Assembly: GCA_052144935.1 (NCBI GenBank)
Contig: JBKQPR010000164.1
Location: 1-7,047 of the forward strand
DNA from: JOPF133 sp052144935
GTDB lineage: Bacteria; Acidobacteriota; Terriglobia; Bryobacterales; Bryobacteraceae
Length of the DNA stretch: 7,047 nucleotides
Direction: 5' to 3'
Below the pieces are notes generated by a model. It worked only from the letters and a program-made list of their open reading frames with translations, was not told the DNA's origin and searched no databases. Shown piece by piece: positions 1 to 5,705 of this stretch. Numbering within the stretch: the stretch's first letter is position 1; every line of letters starts with the position of its first letter. A program made the position numbers and the translations under genes.

Positions 1-15
1 ATACGGCATTTCGCG

Positions 16-40
16 AATTCCTAACCGAAGGTTAGGAATT
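16..40. repeat. Perfect 11-bp inverted repeat, 3-nt loop, downstream of the propeller gene
   Basis: The arms AATTCCTAACC (16-26) and GGTTAGGAATT (30-40) are exact reverse complements around the loop GAA. On the minus strand the hairpin begins 9 nt after the TAG stop of the Asp-box gene, the usual place for a transcription end signal. No T-run follows on either strand and the stem is AT-rich, so it is not a textbook intrinsic terminator. It could instead stabilise the mRNA 3' end, be a dispersed palindromic repeat, or be an operator for something left of the window. Confidence 0.6.
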
Positions 41-49
41 GGCGGAATT

Positions 50-1993
50 CTACAATACGCACCCAGCGCCTGTCAACACGGCGTTTGGCGGCCTCCGGGG
101 AGGCCGGAATGCGCCGGATCCAAGTACCAGCGGAAGCCCGGCCCGCCACGCCGCCGCGCCCGATTGGGCGTTTTTCGTGATCCAAGGCACAGCTCCCCCC
201 GCCAGCACCGCCACCACCGTATTCGAATCCGACGGCGCCACGGCGAAACCATCCACGTTGTTGTCGTCCGGGGGGCCGAACACCGGCCAGGTGTTCCCGC
301 CGTCCAAGCTTTGATAGAGATCGGATCCCTCGAACGCGTACAACGTGGTTGGTGTCGTGAAGTCCATCACTAACTTCCCGGCTTGGATCGGCGTGTTGGG
401 AAGCACTGCGAAGGTGCCAGTCGCTCCTCCCGCTGTGGATTCATAAATGCCACCGGCGTTGGTGTCGGCATAGACGATGTTTGTGTGCACCGGATTGATC
501 ACCGCTCCATATCCGTCGCCTATCATCCCAGTCTCCGCCCACGCCAGATTGCCGCTGTACATGATGGTTTCGTTGTCTTGGAGACCGCCGACGCTGCGGT
601 TTGGATTGGTCGGGTCCATCCCCAAGGGCGCGTAAAATTCCGCTGTCCCCAACGTCTGGTTCAGGCTCTTCCAGGTTACCGTGGCGCTTCGAAAATTGGT
701 CGACATCCAGACGCCGCCATCGTTCGACTCGAACGCCGTGTTGCCATCCGGCGTGAAAACCATCGCATGATTGTCGGAGTGCAGAGGTGCATTGGTCCCG
801 CCTCCGTCCGCGTACGCCCAGGTGACCCCTCCGTCTGTCGAGCGCTCCAAAAGAACCGCCCCCGCGAATACGGTATTGGGATTCGTGGGATCCACGGCGG
901 TCACTCCGGGAATGCGCGGGCTTTCCTTGTTGACCAGGTACGAGTTGAGCGCATTCCAGGTGAGGCCGCCATCGGCAGTCTTAAACATGCTGATGTTGTC
1001 AGGATCCGCGTAGGAATCGACCTGTAAGTAGATCGTCTTGGGACTCGAAGGGGCCGATGCAAATCCCACCACATAGGGGGCATACTGCGCCGGTTGAGGA
1101 AGAGTGGTGGAACCGGAGCCGATCGCACTGGTCCAGGTAGTTCCCGTATCGGTGGAAATCTCGAACAGCACCGAGGCGGACGCGAAACCGGCGGCGTAGG
1201 CGTAATTTGGGCTGGAGACGTTAAACTCCAGCTTGTCGATCTCGCCCGTGATCGTAGCCTCTTTGCTCCAGGTAGTCCCGGCGTTGGTGGTCTTATAGAT
1301 CACGGAAGTTTCTGGTGACGCAGAGCAGTACTCCGAAACCAGCCATGTGCCGCTAACGCTTGGATGGATTGCGAATGCTTCACCCGAGCAGTTCGGGCCC
1401 GCGCCGGTCACCACGGGCGGCAATTCCGTCCACGTCGAGCCTCCGTCCGCCGACTTGTAGATCGAACCGGCATCCAGCACGTACACTGTGTTCAGCGCCA
1501 CGGGGTCGACGGCGATCCACTGAATATCAACCAGAGGGCCGGCATCCGACAGCGGCAGCCATTGGGCGCCCGAATTCGTGGTTTTCCAAAGCTTCCCCAC
1601 AAACGTGCCGGCGTAAATCGTACCCGGATTGTGCGGATCGATGGCGAGGTTGAGCAGGGAGCCGGACCAGGGGTTCGTACTCGTGTTGATTGGTTGCGGG
1701 CCGATGAACGTCCATTGCTGCGGATTGACCGCGGTGCTCGAAGCAGCCGGCGCCGCCGTTCCCAGCAGCGCTTGAACTTCGTGCAGCCGCGCGGCGGCAA
1801 GCCGGCGCGCCTTGAACCGCGCCTGGCGCGCATCCCGATCCATCGGCATGTCCCACGGCGCGTGGACTTCGCTTTCGGCTTCAGCCTCGCGCGTGGCGAC
1901 CGGCGCCGGCGCGGTCCTCACAGCAACAGTGCGATGATATGCGCAGGAGCCACAAAGGAGTCCCGCGAAGACGACGACAAAGCCAGTGCGCAT
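50..1993 (-). CDS. Exported Asp-box (BNR) beta-propeller protein, probable lipoprotein
   Basis: The 647-residue protein opens with a short charged, then hydrophobic stretch (residues 1-16) ending in LLCGSC. This looks like a signal peptide with a non-canonical lipobox, cysteine 17 being the likely lipidated residue. Residues 25-90 are Ala/Arg/Glu-rich linker. From about 95 the protein is a repeat fold with eight Asp-box motifs of the S/T-x-D-x-G-x-T-W type at about 139, 181, 236, 280, 339, 385, 423 and 562. These mark blade turns in sialidase/sortilin/photosystem-stability-factor-like propellers. Between them recur blade phrases such as AVDPTNPNTVFAG and the GGLQDNE element near 469. Catalytic residues of a glycosidase are not evident, so a binding or structural role outside the cytoplasm is more likely than hydrolysis. 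The ATG at 1993 has an AAAAGGG run directly before it and only a weak upstream G-rich ribosome site. The last 20 residues or so (Pro/Arg-rich) do not resemble a blade, so the C-terminus may be altered. It stands alone on this strand, separated from the next gene by about 370 bp. Confidence 0.85.
   Translation of the reverse strand: MRTGFVVVFAGLLCGSCAYHRTVAVRTAPAPVATREAEAESEVHAPWDMPMDRDARQARFKARRLAAARLHEVQALLGTAAPAASSTAVNPQQWTFIGPQPINTSTNPWSGSLLNLAIDPHNPGTIYAGTFVGKLWKTTNSGAQWLPLSDAGPLVDIQWIAVDPVALNTVYVLDAGSIYKSADGGSTWTELPPVVTGAGPNCSGEAFAIHPSVSGTWLVSEYCSASPETSVIYKTTNAGTTWSKEATITGEIDKLEFNVSSPNYAYAAGFASASVLFEISTDTGTTWTSAIGSGSTTLPQPAQYAPYVVGFASAPSSPKTIYLQVDSYADPDNISMFKTADGGLTWNALNSYLVNKESPRIPGVTAVDPTNPNTVFAGAVLLERSTDGGVTWAYADGGGTNAPLHSDNHAMVFTPDGNTAFESNDGGVWMSTNFRSATVTWKSLNQTLGTAEFYAPLGMDPTNPNRSVGGLQDNETIMYSGNLAWAETGMIGDGYGAVINPVHTNIVYADTNAGGIYESTAGGATGTFAVLPNTPIQAGKLVMDFTTPTTLYAFEGSDLYQSLDGGNTWPVFGPPDDNNVDGFAVAPSDSNTVVAVLAGGAVPWITKNAQSGAAAWRAGLPLVLGSGAFRPPRRPPNAVLTGAGCVL
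89..106. repeat. GC-rich palindrome inside the 3' end of the propeller gene
   Basis: CGGCCTCC (89-96) and GGAGGCCG (99-106) are exact reverse complements two bases apart, so the RNA could form a 7-bp stem with a 4-nt loop. It falls within the last 20 codons of the propeller reading frame, where the protein stops looking like propeller sequence. No T-run follows on either strand. It may be a former intergenic hairpin absorbed into the frame, or chance in GC-rich DNA. Confidence 0.35.
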
Positions 1994-2050
1994 CCCTTTT
2001 CATCCCCGTAAAGTCCCCCCAGTATACATGAGGCGCCCGCGTTAGCGACC

Positions 2051-2235
2051 ATGCACCGGCGGCAAGGGCGGCAAGGGCGGCAAGGCTACCCAGCCGCCGC
2101 CCACCACCCCATGAACGAGGCCGTCGAGGCCCTGGTGCGTGCCGGCGCGCCGCGTATGGACGCCATCAAGCAGGTGGCCCGCCGCCGCGGTCTTTCCAAA
2201 CGGGCGTGTACGATCAGTTGTTGCGCCAGAAGTAG
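2051..2235 (+). pseudogene. rsmI: Orphan, frameshifted C-terminal fragment resembling RsmI
   Basis: From ATG 2111 the plus strand encodes MNEAVEALVRAGAPRMDAIK, followed by QVARRRGLSKRA. The pattern matches, as I recall it, the small helical C-terminal domain of RsmI, the enzyme that 2'-O-methylates C1402 of 16S rRNA. In the current frame the protein then turns into Cys/Ser/Arg-rich sequence. If one base is restored at about 2206, the frame continues VYDQLLRQK and stops at TAG 2233-2235, exactly how an RsmI tail would end. The methyltransferase core of roughly 220 residues is absent: an in-frame stop at 2009 and the divergent propeller gene leave no room for it. I read this as a remnant after deletion or rearrangement. 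Coding is open from 2051, but the first 20 codons are repeat-derived and not RsmI-like. The alternative is a short hypothetical ORF running to 2287. Confidence 0.5.
2058..2084 (+). repeat. Three tandem copies of the 9-bp unit GGCGGCAAG
   Basis: Three exact copies of GGCGGCAAG occupy 2058-2084, directly upstream of the RsmI-like fragment. The unit is a multiple of three, so it leaves every frame open (Arg-Gln-Gly repeats in the fragment's frame, Gly-Gly-Lys in another). This suggests replication slippage at the broken upstream border of the fragment. Confidence 0.8.
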
Positions 2236-2362
2236 CGCAACGCCCCGCTGCCCTGCTCCCAGCCGCCACGCTGTGACCTGTCCGTAAAAGATCGCACGCG
2301 GTGTAGTTGAGAGGAAGGCCCGCCAGTTGGCCCTCGGCATCCCCCAGAGCGCAGCTTCGTGT
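2236..2362. other. Intergenic stretch with no recognisable feature
   Basis: Between the RsmI-like fragment and the stop of the 92-residue gene I find no ORF with a ribosome site and no tRNA or convincing terminator hairpin. The only structures are 4-bp inverted matches around the repeated GGCC near 2325. Open frames crossing it look like shadows with Cys/Arg/Gly-rich composition. Confidence 0.4.
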
Positions 2363-2641
2363 TTATCCGGGAATCCATATCTTGCCGGCGGCAATTAGCT
2401 CGGTTCCCGCGGGCAGGGGCAGCGGCTCCCGCGACAGGGTGAAGAACGCCAGACCTTTGTAGCTGGTCAGGTACTGATAGTTGGTGCGGAATACACCGCC
2501 TTCCGCATAGACCACCAGCGGTTGCGCCGTGCGGCCCAGCAGCTTGGTAAACTCCTCCGGCTCGAGGCGCACCACCACACCCGAGGCCTTGATTGCCTGG
2601 GCGATTGCGGCAGCGGCGGCAGCAGCTCCTCCAGCGGCCAT
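2363..2641 (-). CDS. Small hypothetical protein, 92 residues
   Basis: I do not recognise a named family. The protein starts with an Ala/Gly-rich segment (residues 2-18) that could be an amphipathic or flexible tail. It then has a compact alpha/beta-like body: VVVRLEPEEFTKLLG (22-36), a strand-like LVVYAEGGVF (42-51), TNYQYLTSYKGLAFFTLS (53-70) and a Pro-rich turn before KIWIPG at the end. There are no cysteines, no signal peptide and no convincing membrane span, so it is probably cytoplasmic. The start at 2641 is well supported: GGGAGGT lies 5 nt upstream of the ATG. It is the third gene of the aminotransferase-mscL run, 32 bp after the mscL stop, so it is probably co-transcribed. The balanced composition and strong ribosome site argue for a real gene. 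Confidence 0.75.
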   Translation of the reverse strand: MAAGGAAAAAAAIAQAIKASGVVVRLEPEEFTKLLGRTAQPLVVYAEGGVFRTNYQYLTSYKGLAFFTLSREPLPLPAGTELIAAGKIWIPG

Positions 2642-2673
2642 TGAGCACCTCCCACGGGCATTCTAGCAGGAAC

Positions 2674-3093
2674 CTAGCGCGCGGGTTGGGGTCCCACCGG
2701 GCTGGTGCAGAAGGCGCAGCGGCGGGCGGCGAGGGGGATCTCGCTCAGGCATTCCGGACACTTCTTAGTGGTCGGGTCGGGCGGGACTTCCCCGCGTTTG
2801 ATGCGAGCCATCAGCGTATTCACGGGGAGCACCACCAGGAAGTAGAGCGCCGCGGCGCTTAAAAGAAACGAAACCAGCGCGTTTAAGAAGTCGCCAATCG
2901 CGAACTTGCTGCCGTTCAGGGTGAAGGCGATGGCCGAAAAATCGGGCTTGCCAAAAATGGCGGCGATCAGCGGGTTGACCAGATCCTTGACGAGCGCGGT
3001 CACCACCGCGCCGAAGGCTACGCCCATCACGACCGCAACCGCCAGATCGATCACGTTACCGCGAAGCAGAAACTGTTTAAAACCTTTCAGCAT
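2674..3093 (-). CDS. mscL: Large-conductance mechanosensitive channel MscL with C-terminal zinc ribbon
   Basis: MscL is an inner-membrane channel that opens under membrane tension during osmotic downshock and releases solutes. The 139-residue protein begins MLKGFKQFLLRGNVIDLAVA, the hallmark N-terminal helix and first membrane helix (about 16-40). The extracytoplasmic loop (about 41-68, FGKPDFSAIAFTLNGSKFAI) and second helix (about 69-95) follow. The basic cytoplasmic segment MARIKRGE is then followed not only by the usual tail but by C112-P-E-C115 and C126-A-F-C129, a zinc-ribbon-like four-cysteine module. The start is set by family alignment and by AGGAG 7 nt upstream of the ATG. The same frame stays open upstream to 3774, but that overlaps the aminotransferase and is not coding. 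It sits 32 bp downstream of the aminotransferase and is preceded by a short leader ORF. Confidence 0.95.
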   Translation of the reverse strand: MLKGFKQFLLRGNVIDLAVAVVMGVAFGAVVTALVKDLVNPLIAAIFGKPDFSAIAFTLNGSKFAIGDFLNALVSFLLSAAALYFLVVLPVNTLMARIKRGEVPPDPTTKKCPECLSEIPLAARRCAFCTSPVGPQPAR

Positions 3094-3113
3094 GTTAGTT
3101 CTCCTCTCATCAT
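3087..3113 (-). promoter_or_regulatory. Duplicated Shine-Dalgarno and 8-codon leader ORF overlapping the mscL start
   Basis: The aminotransferase-mscL gap contains GAGGAGAA twice on the minus strand. One copy overlaps the aminotransferase stop and sits 6 nt before an ATG at 3113. The second is the mscL ribosome site. The first ATG opens the frame MMRGELTC and ends at TGA 3087-3089, which overlaps the mscL initiation region (ATGCTGA). This geometry would suit translational coupling between the aminotransferase, the leader and mscL. No conservation evidence is available, so it may be chance. Confidence 0.35.
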
Positions 3114-3125
3114 AATTGGTTCTCC

Positions 3126-4301
3126 TCAGGCGCCCAGGCGCAGAAAGCGGGTCAAGCGCTCCATGGCGGGTTCGAGAATGGAGCGCTCCGCCGCGTAACA
3201 AATCCGAATGGAGCCTTCGCCGCCGGCCCCGAAAGCCACGCCCGGCGCCAGGCCCACGCGCGTCTCTTCCAGCAGCCGGCGGCAGAACGCGAAGGAATCG
3301 TCCAGGCCGGCGATGCGGGGGAACAGGTAAAAGGCGCCATCGGGTCTCGGCGCCGTCAGGCCGGAAATGCCGGCCAGAGCGTCCAGGCACAGGTCGCGGT
3401 TTCGCTTGAGCCGGGCGAGCATCCGGCGCAGCTCGGGCTCGCCTTCCGCCAGGGCGGTCTCCCCGGCGCGCTGCGCGAAGCTGGGCGCATGAGAAATGAT
3501 GAACTCGTTGAGCTGGGTGGCCTTGGCCGCCAGATCGCGGCGCGCCACCAGCCAGCCGACCCGCCAGCCGGTCATGCAGTAGCTCTTGGAAAAGGAGTGT
3601 ACCACCATCACGGCGTCTTCCCGAGTGGCTTTGCGTAGAATCGACGGCACGGGATCGCCCAGCTCCCGGCCGGCATAATAGAGCCGGTCGTAGACTTCGT
3701 CGGCCAGCAGCCAGAGACCGTGGCGGCGGGCAAAATCGAGCAGCCCCTGCTGCTCCTCCCCGGTCGCCACCCACCCGAGCGGGTTCGAGGGCGAAGTGTA
3801 GAGCAGGAGACGCGTGCGCGGGGTGACCGCGGCCGCGAGCGCGTCGAAATCGATGCGATAGCGCTCGCCGCAGAGTGGCTGCGGAATTTGCCGCACGCAG
3901 GCGTTGGCCATCATGACGCTCGAAGAGCCATTGGGCCAGGCCGGGGTGAGCACCAGGGCTTCGTCTCCCGGATCCAGCGCGCAGCGAATGCCCACATTGA
4001 GCGCCTGCACTCCCGAGGCCGTGACCACGATCTCGCCCGCCGGGTCCAACTCTACGGCGTGCAGCCGCCGGTAGTTTTCGGCAATGGCACGGCGCAGCGA
4101 GAGCAACCCGGCGTTCTCGGTGTAGTACGTGTATCCATCTTCGAGCGCGCGGATGGCGGCCTGCTTGATGTAATCGGGCGTCGGCAGATTGGATTCGCCG
4201 AAGTACAGGCGGAGAACGCCATCCATGGACAGGGCGATCTCCGCCAGCTCGCGAATCCGCGAGTGCGGCACGTTCTCGACGGAACTAGCAATGCGGGGCA
4301 T
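3126..4301 (-). CDS. PLP-dependent aminotransferase, class I/II (fold type I)
   Basis: The 391-residue protein has the full set of fold-type-I aminotransferase landmarks. These are the glycine/aromatic region at residues 57-67 (YTYYTENAGL), TASGVQ (94-99) in the cofactor phosphate-binding region, SPSNP with Asn173, ADEVYDRLYY with Asp201 and Tyr204 contacting the pyridine ring, SFSKSYCMTGWRVGW with Lys239 forming the Schiff base, and SIRICYA with Arg366 binding the substrate carboxylate. Length matches the aspartate/aromatic aminotransferase-like group (about 390). Substrate cannot be assigned from motifs alone; it should transfer amino groups between an amino acid and a 2-oxoacid in the cytoplasm. 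The start at 4301 is the first in-frame ATG and matches the family N-terminus, but its ribosome site is weak (GAGAA about 8 nt upstream). It heads the run with mscL and the 92-residue gene, and is divergent from the isomerase across 44 bp. Confidence 0.93.
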   Translation of the reverse strand: MPRIASSVENVPHSRIRELAEIALSMDGVLRLYFGESNLPTPDYIKQAAIRALEDGYTYYTENAGLLSLRRAIAENYRRLHAVELDPAGEIVVTASGVQALNVGIRCALDPGDEALVLTPAWPNGSSSVMMANACVRQIPQPLCGERYRIDFDALAAAVTPRTRLLLYTSPSNPLGWVATGEEQQGLLDFARRHGLWLLADEVYDRLYYAGRELGDPVPSILRKATREDAVMVVHSFSKSYCMTGWRVGWLVARRDLAAKATQLNEFIISHAPSFAQRAGETALAEGEPELRRMLARLKRNRDLCLDALAGISGLTAPRPDGAFYLFPRIAGLDDSFAFCRRLLEETRVGLAPGVAFGAGGEGSIRICYAAERSILEPAMERLTRFLRLGA

Positions 4302-4303
4302 CT

Positions 4304-4336
4304 TTGATATTCTCGCACTGCTCCCACCTTTATAAT
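4304..4336 (+). promoter_or_regulatory. Possible promoter in the divergent gap
   Basis: The 44-bp gap between the two divergent starts holds a perfect TATAAT (4331-4336) and a TTGATA (4304-4309). The 21-bp spacer is longer than the optimal 17. If used, transcription would start about at the isomerase ATG, giving an almost leaderless mRNA. On the minus strand TATAAA (4334-4329) could serve the aminotransferase. Evidence is motif-only. Confidence 0.3.
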
Positions 4337-4345
4337 GGAAGTCCC

Positions 4346-5203
4346 ATGCCCGTACGATTTCCGATTGCCGCCATCACCGATGAATTCTCACCCGATATCC
4401 GGACCGCCGTCGAATCCATGGCCGAAATCGGCATGGCCGGCGCCGAGCTGCGCATGGTGTTCGGGAAGAACGTGGTGGACCTGACGGACGAGGAACTGGA
4501 CCGTGCCATCGCCATCGTGCGCTCGAGCGGCCTGCAGATTATTTCCATCGCCTCGCCTTTGCTGAAGTGTGTGCTGCCGGAAGCGCCCGAGGTGGACGCC
4601 CGCTTCCAGAAGGACATGTTCGCCTCCCAGCACACCTTCGCCGACCAGCCGCGGCTGACGGAACGCGCCTTCGAGATCGCCCGCCGCACCGGCGCGGGGA
4701 TTATCCGCGTATTCTCCTACTGGCGGACGGTGCGGCCGGAGGAGTGTTTCTCGCGGATTGTGGAGGCCTTGCGCGCCTTGGCGGACCAGGCAGCCGGGCA
4801 CGGCGTGACGATCGGCCTCGAAAACGAACATGCCTGCAACATTGCCACGGGGGCCGAGACCGCTCCGCTGCTGGCGGCGCTGGACCACCCTCAGCTTAAG
4901 GTGGTCTGGGATCCGGCCAACGCCCTGGTGGCCGGGGAGACGCCCTACCCCGATGGATATAGGCAGATTCCAATGTCGCGCATCGTGCATGTTCACGCCA
5001 AAGACTGCACGGTGGAGGATCACACACCGGCCTGGTGCGAGCTGGGTAAGGGCAGCGTGGATTGGCTGGGCCAGGTAGCGGCGCTGCGGGCGGATGGCTA
5101 CCGCGGGTGGATCAGCCTGGAGACTCATTGGGGCGGTCCGGGTGGCGACAAACATCTGGCCAGCATGATCTGCGGGCGCAATCTGAAGGTCCTGGCGGGG
5201 TGA
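4346..5203 (+). CDS. Sugar phosphate isomerase/epimerase-like TIM-barrel protein
   Basis: The 285-residue protein fits the xylose-isomerase-like TIM-barrel superfamily (AP endonuclease 2 fold). These enzymes isomerise or epimerise sugars, or process inositol derivatives, using a divalent metal in the cytoplasm. The expected metal and acid residues sit at barrel strand ends: IGLENEHA (Glu159), VVWDPANAL (Asp189), IVHVHAKD (His215/His217) and ISLETHW (Glu259). The N-terminus, with FPIAAITDEFSPDI, is typical of the first strand. I chose ATG 4346 rather than an upstream in-frame TTG at 4304, because the extra 14 residues (His/Ser/Cys-rich) do not fit the family. GGAAG lies 4 nt before the ATG. 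Substrate is unknown: the superfamily is broad, and neither the adjacent aminotransferase nor the mobile element suggests one. The gene ends intact just before the GC-rich array. Confidence 0.88.
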   Translation: MPVRFPIAAITDEFSPDIRTAVESMAEIGMAGAELRMVFGKNVVDLTDEELDRAIAIVRSSGLQIISIASPLLKCVLPEAPEVDARFQKDMFASQHTFADQPRLTERAFEIARRTGAGIIRVFSYWRTVRPEECFSRIVEALRALADQAAGHGVTIGLENEHACNIATGAETAPLLAALDHPQLKVVWDPANALVAGETPYPDGYRQIPMSRIVHVHAKDCTVEDHTPAWCELGKGSVDWLGQVAALRADGYRGWISLETHWGGPGGDKHLASMICGRNLKVLAG

Positions 5204-5206
5204 AGC

Positions 5207-5238
5207 GCGCGGCCGGCCGCAGGAACGCCGGGCCGCGC
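5207..5238. repeat. GC-rich inverted repeat after the isomerase stop
   Basis: GCGCGGCC (5207-5214) and GGCCGCGC (5231-5238) are exact reverse complements and can extend inward by GGC/GCC (5215-5217 with 5227-5229). It begins 3 nt after the TGA. No T-run follows, so it could at most be a terminator of unusual form. Chance pairing is easy in this composition. Confidence 0.3.
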
Positions 5239-5240
5239 GG

Positions 5241-5506
5241 CCGCCGGCGCACGGGCCACCGGCGCAGGCGGGCGACCAGCGCACGGGGCACCGCCGCACG
5301 GGGCCGACCGGCGCACGCGGCCACCGGCGCACGAGCCACCGCCGCACCGCCACCAGCGCACGCGGCCACCAGCGCACGAGCCACCGCCACACCGCCACCG
5401 GCGCGAGCGGCCACCGGCGCACGGGCCGACCGGCTCGCGGCCACCAGCGCACCGCCGCCGACGCACGGGCGACCGGCGCAGGCGGGCGACCGGCGCACGC
5501 GGCCAC
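5241..5506. repeat. Degenerate GC-rich tandem array, units of about 14-18 bp
   Basis: About 265 bp are built almost wholly from variants of one unit resembling ACCGGCGCACGCGGCC, with alternates such as ACCAGCGCACGAGCC and ACCGCCGCACCGCC. Roughly sixteen units can be segmented. A 45-bp block at 5315-5359 is followed directly by a second copy at 5360-5404 differing at three positions. The 20-mer starting at 5258 recurs exactly at 5472. Long open frames cross the array on both strands only because stop codons are rare in such sequence; none has a ribosome site. The array begins about 40 bp after the isomerase stop and ends where the IS terminus begins. Confidence 0.8.
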
Positions 5507-5514
5507 TTGTCAGT

Positions 5515-5606
5515 GCCAGTTGAAAATTCCCCAATTCGCGCCAGTTGAAAATTCCTCAGTTCGGCCAATCGAAAATTCCCCAGTAGCGCCAACTGAAAAT
5601 TCCCCA
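5515..5606 (+). repeat. Four direct terminal repeats of the IS21 element
   Basis: Four copies of a 19-bp motif, consensus GCCAGTTGAAAATTCCCCA, lie at 5515-5533, 5540-5558, 5564-5582 and 5588-5606. Starts are 25, 24 and 24 bp apart, a little over two helical turns. The core GAAAATTCC is invariant; copy 2 ends CCTCA, copy 3 has CCAATCG and copy 4 CCAACTG. All point the same way. This is the expected arrangement of transposase (IstA) binding sites at an IS21 end. From established IS21 biology, IstA should bind them and IstB should choose the target. Confidence 0.88.
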
Positions 5607-5705
5607 GGTGCAGAAAGATTGTAAGCATGCCCCGGACTCGGACGCAAGGTTTCGTGTTGCCTGGTGTTTTGTGTTGCCTTGCCAGAGTCCGAGGCAGAGT
5701 CAGCT
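5607..5705. other. Non-coding spacer inside the IS end
   Basis: These 99 bp separate the terminal repeats from the stop of the accessory gene. CGGACTC (near 5632) and GAGTCCG (near 5686) form a 7-bp inverted match, and TGTTGCCT occurs twice between them (around 5650-5680). I see no coding potential. The pairing could end transcription of the IS genes, but there is no T-run, so this is only a guess. Confidence 0.35.

Noticed and set aside
383..1027. Plus-strand 214-residue frame, and a similar one at 1364-2011
   Set aside because: Both are antisense to the propeller gene, whose strand shows eight Asp boxes; composition is Arg/His/Val-rich and no motif is seen.
2674..3774. A 366-residue frame ending as MscL
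   Set aside because: Everything upstream of the ATG at 3093 lies over the aminotransferase in another frame and is Arg/Gly/Ala-rich; MscL homology and the ribosome site set the start at 3093.
4304..4345. TTG start extending the isomerase by 14 residues
   Set aside because: The extension reads unlike the family N-terminus and would run through the probable promoter; ATG 4346 matches the first barrel strand.
4388..5506. Long minus-strand frames across the isomerase and the GC array
   Set aside because: They are antisense shadows of the isomerase continued through stop-poor GC repeats, with no ribosome site and repetitive Arg/Trp/Ala composition.
5241..5506. Repetitive secreted or structural protein gene
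   Set aside because: All frames are open because of base composition, the unit length is not consistently a multiple of three, and there is no start with a ribosome site.
5515..5606. CRISPR array
   Set aside because: Repeats are 19 bp with only 5-6 bp between them and sit at an IS21 end; no spacers of CRISPR length and no cas genes.
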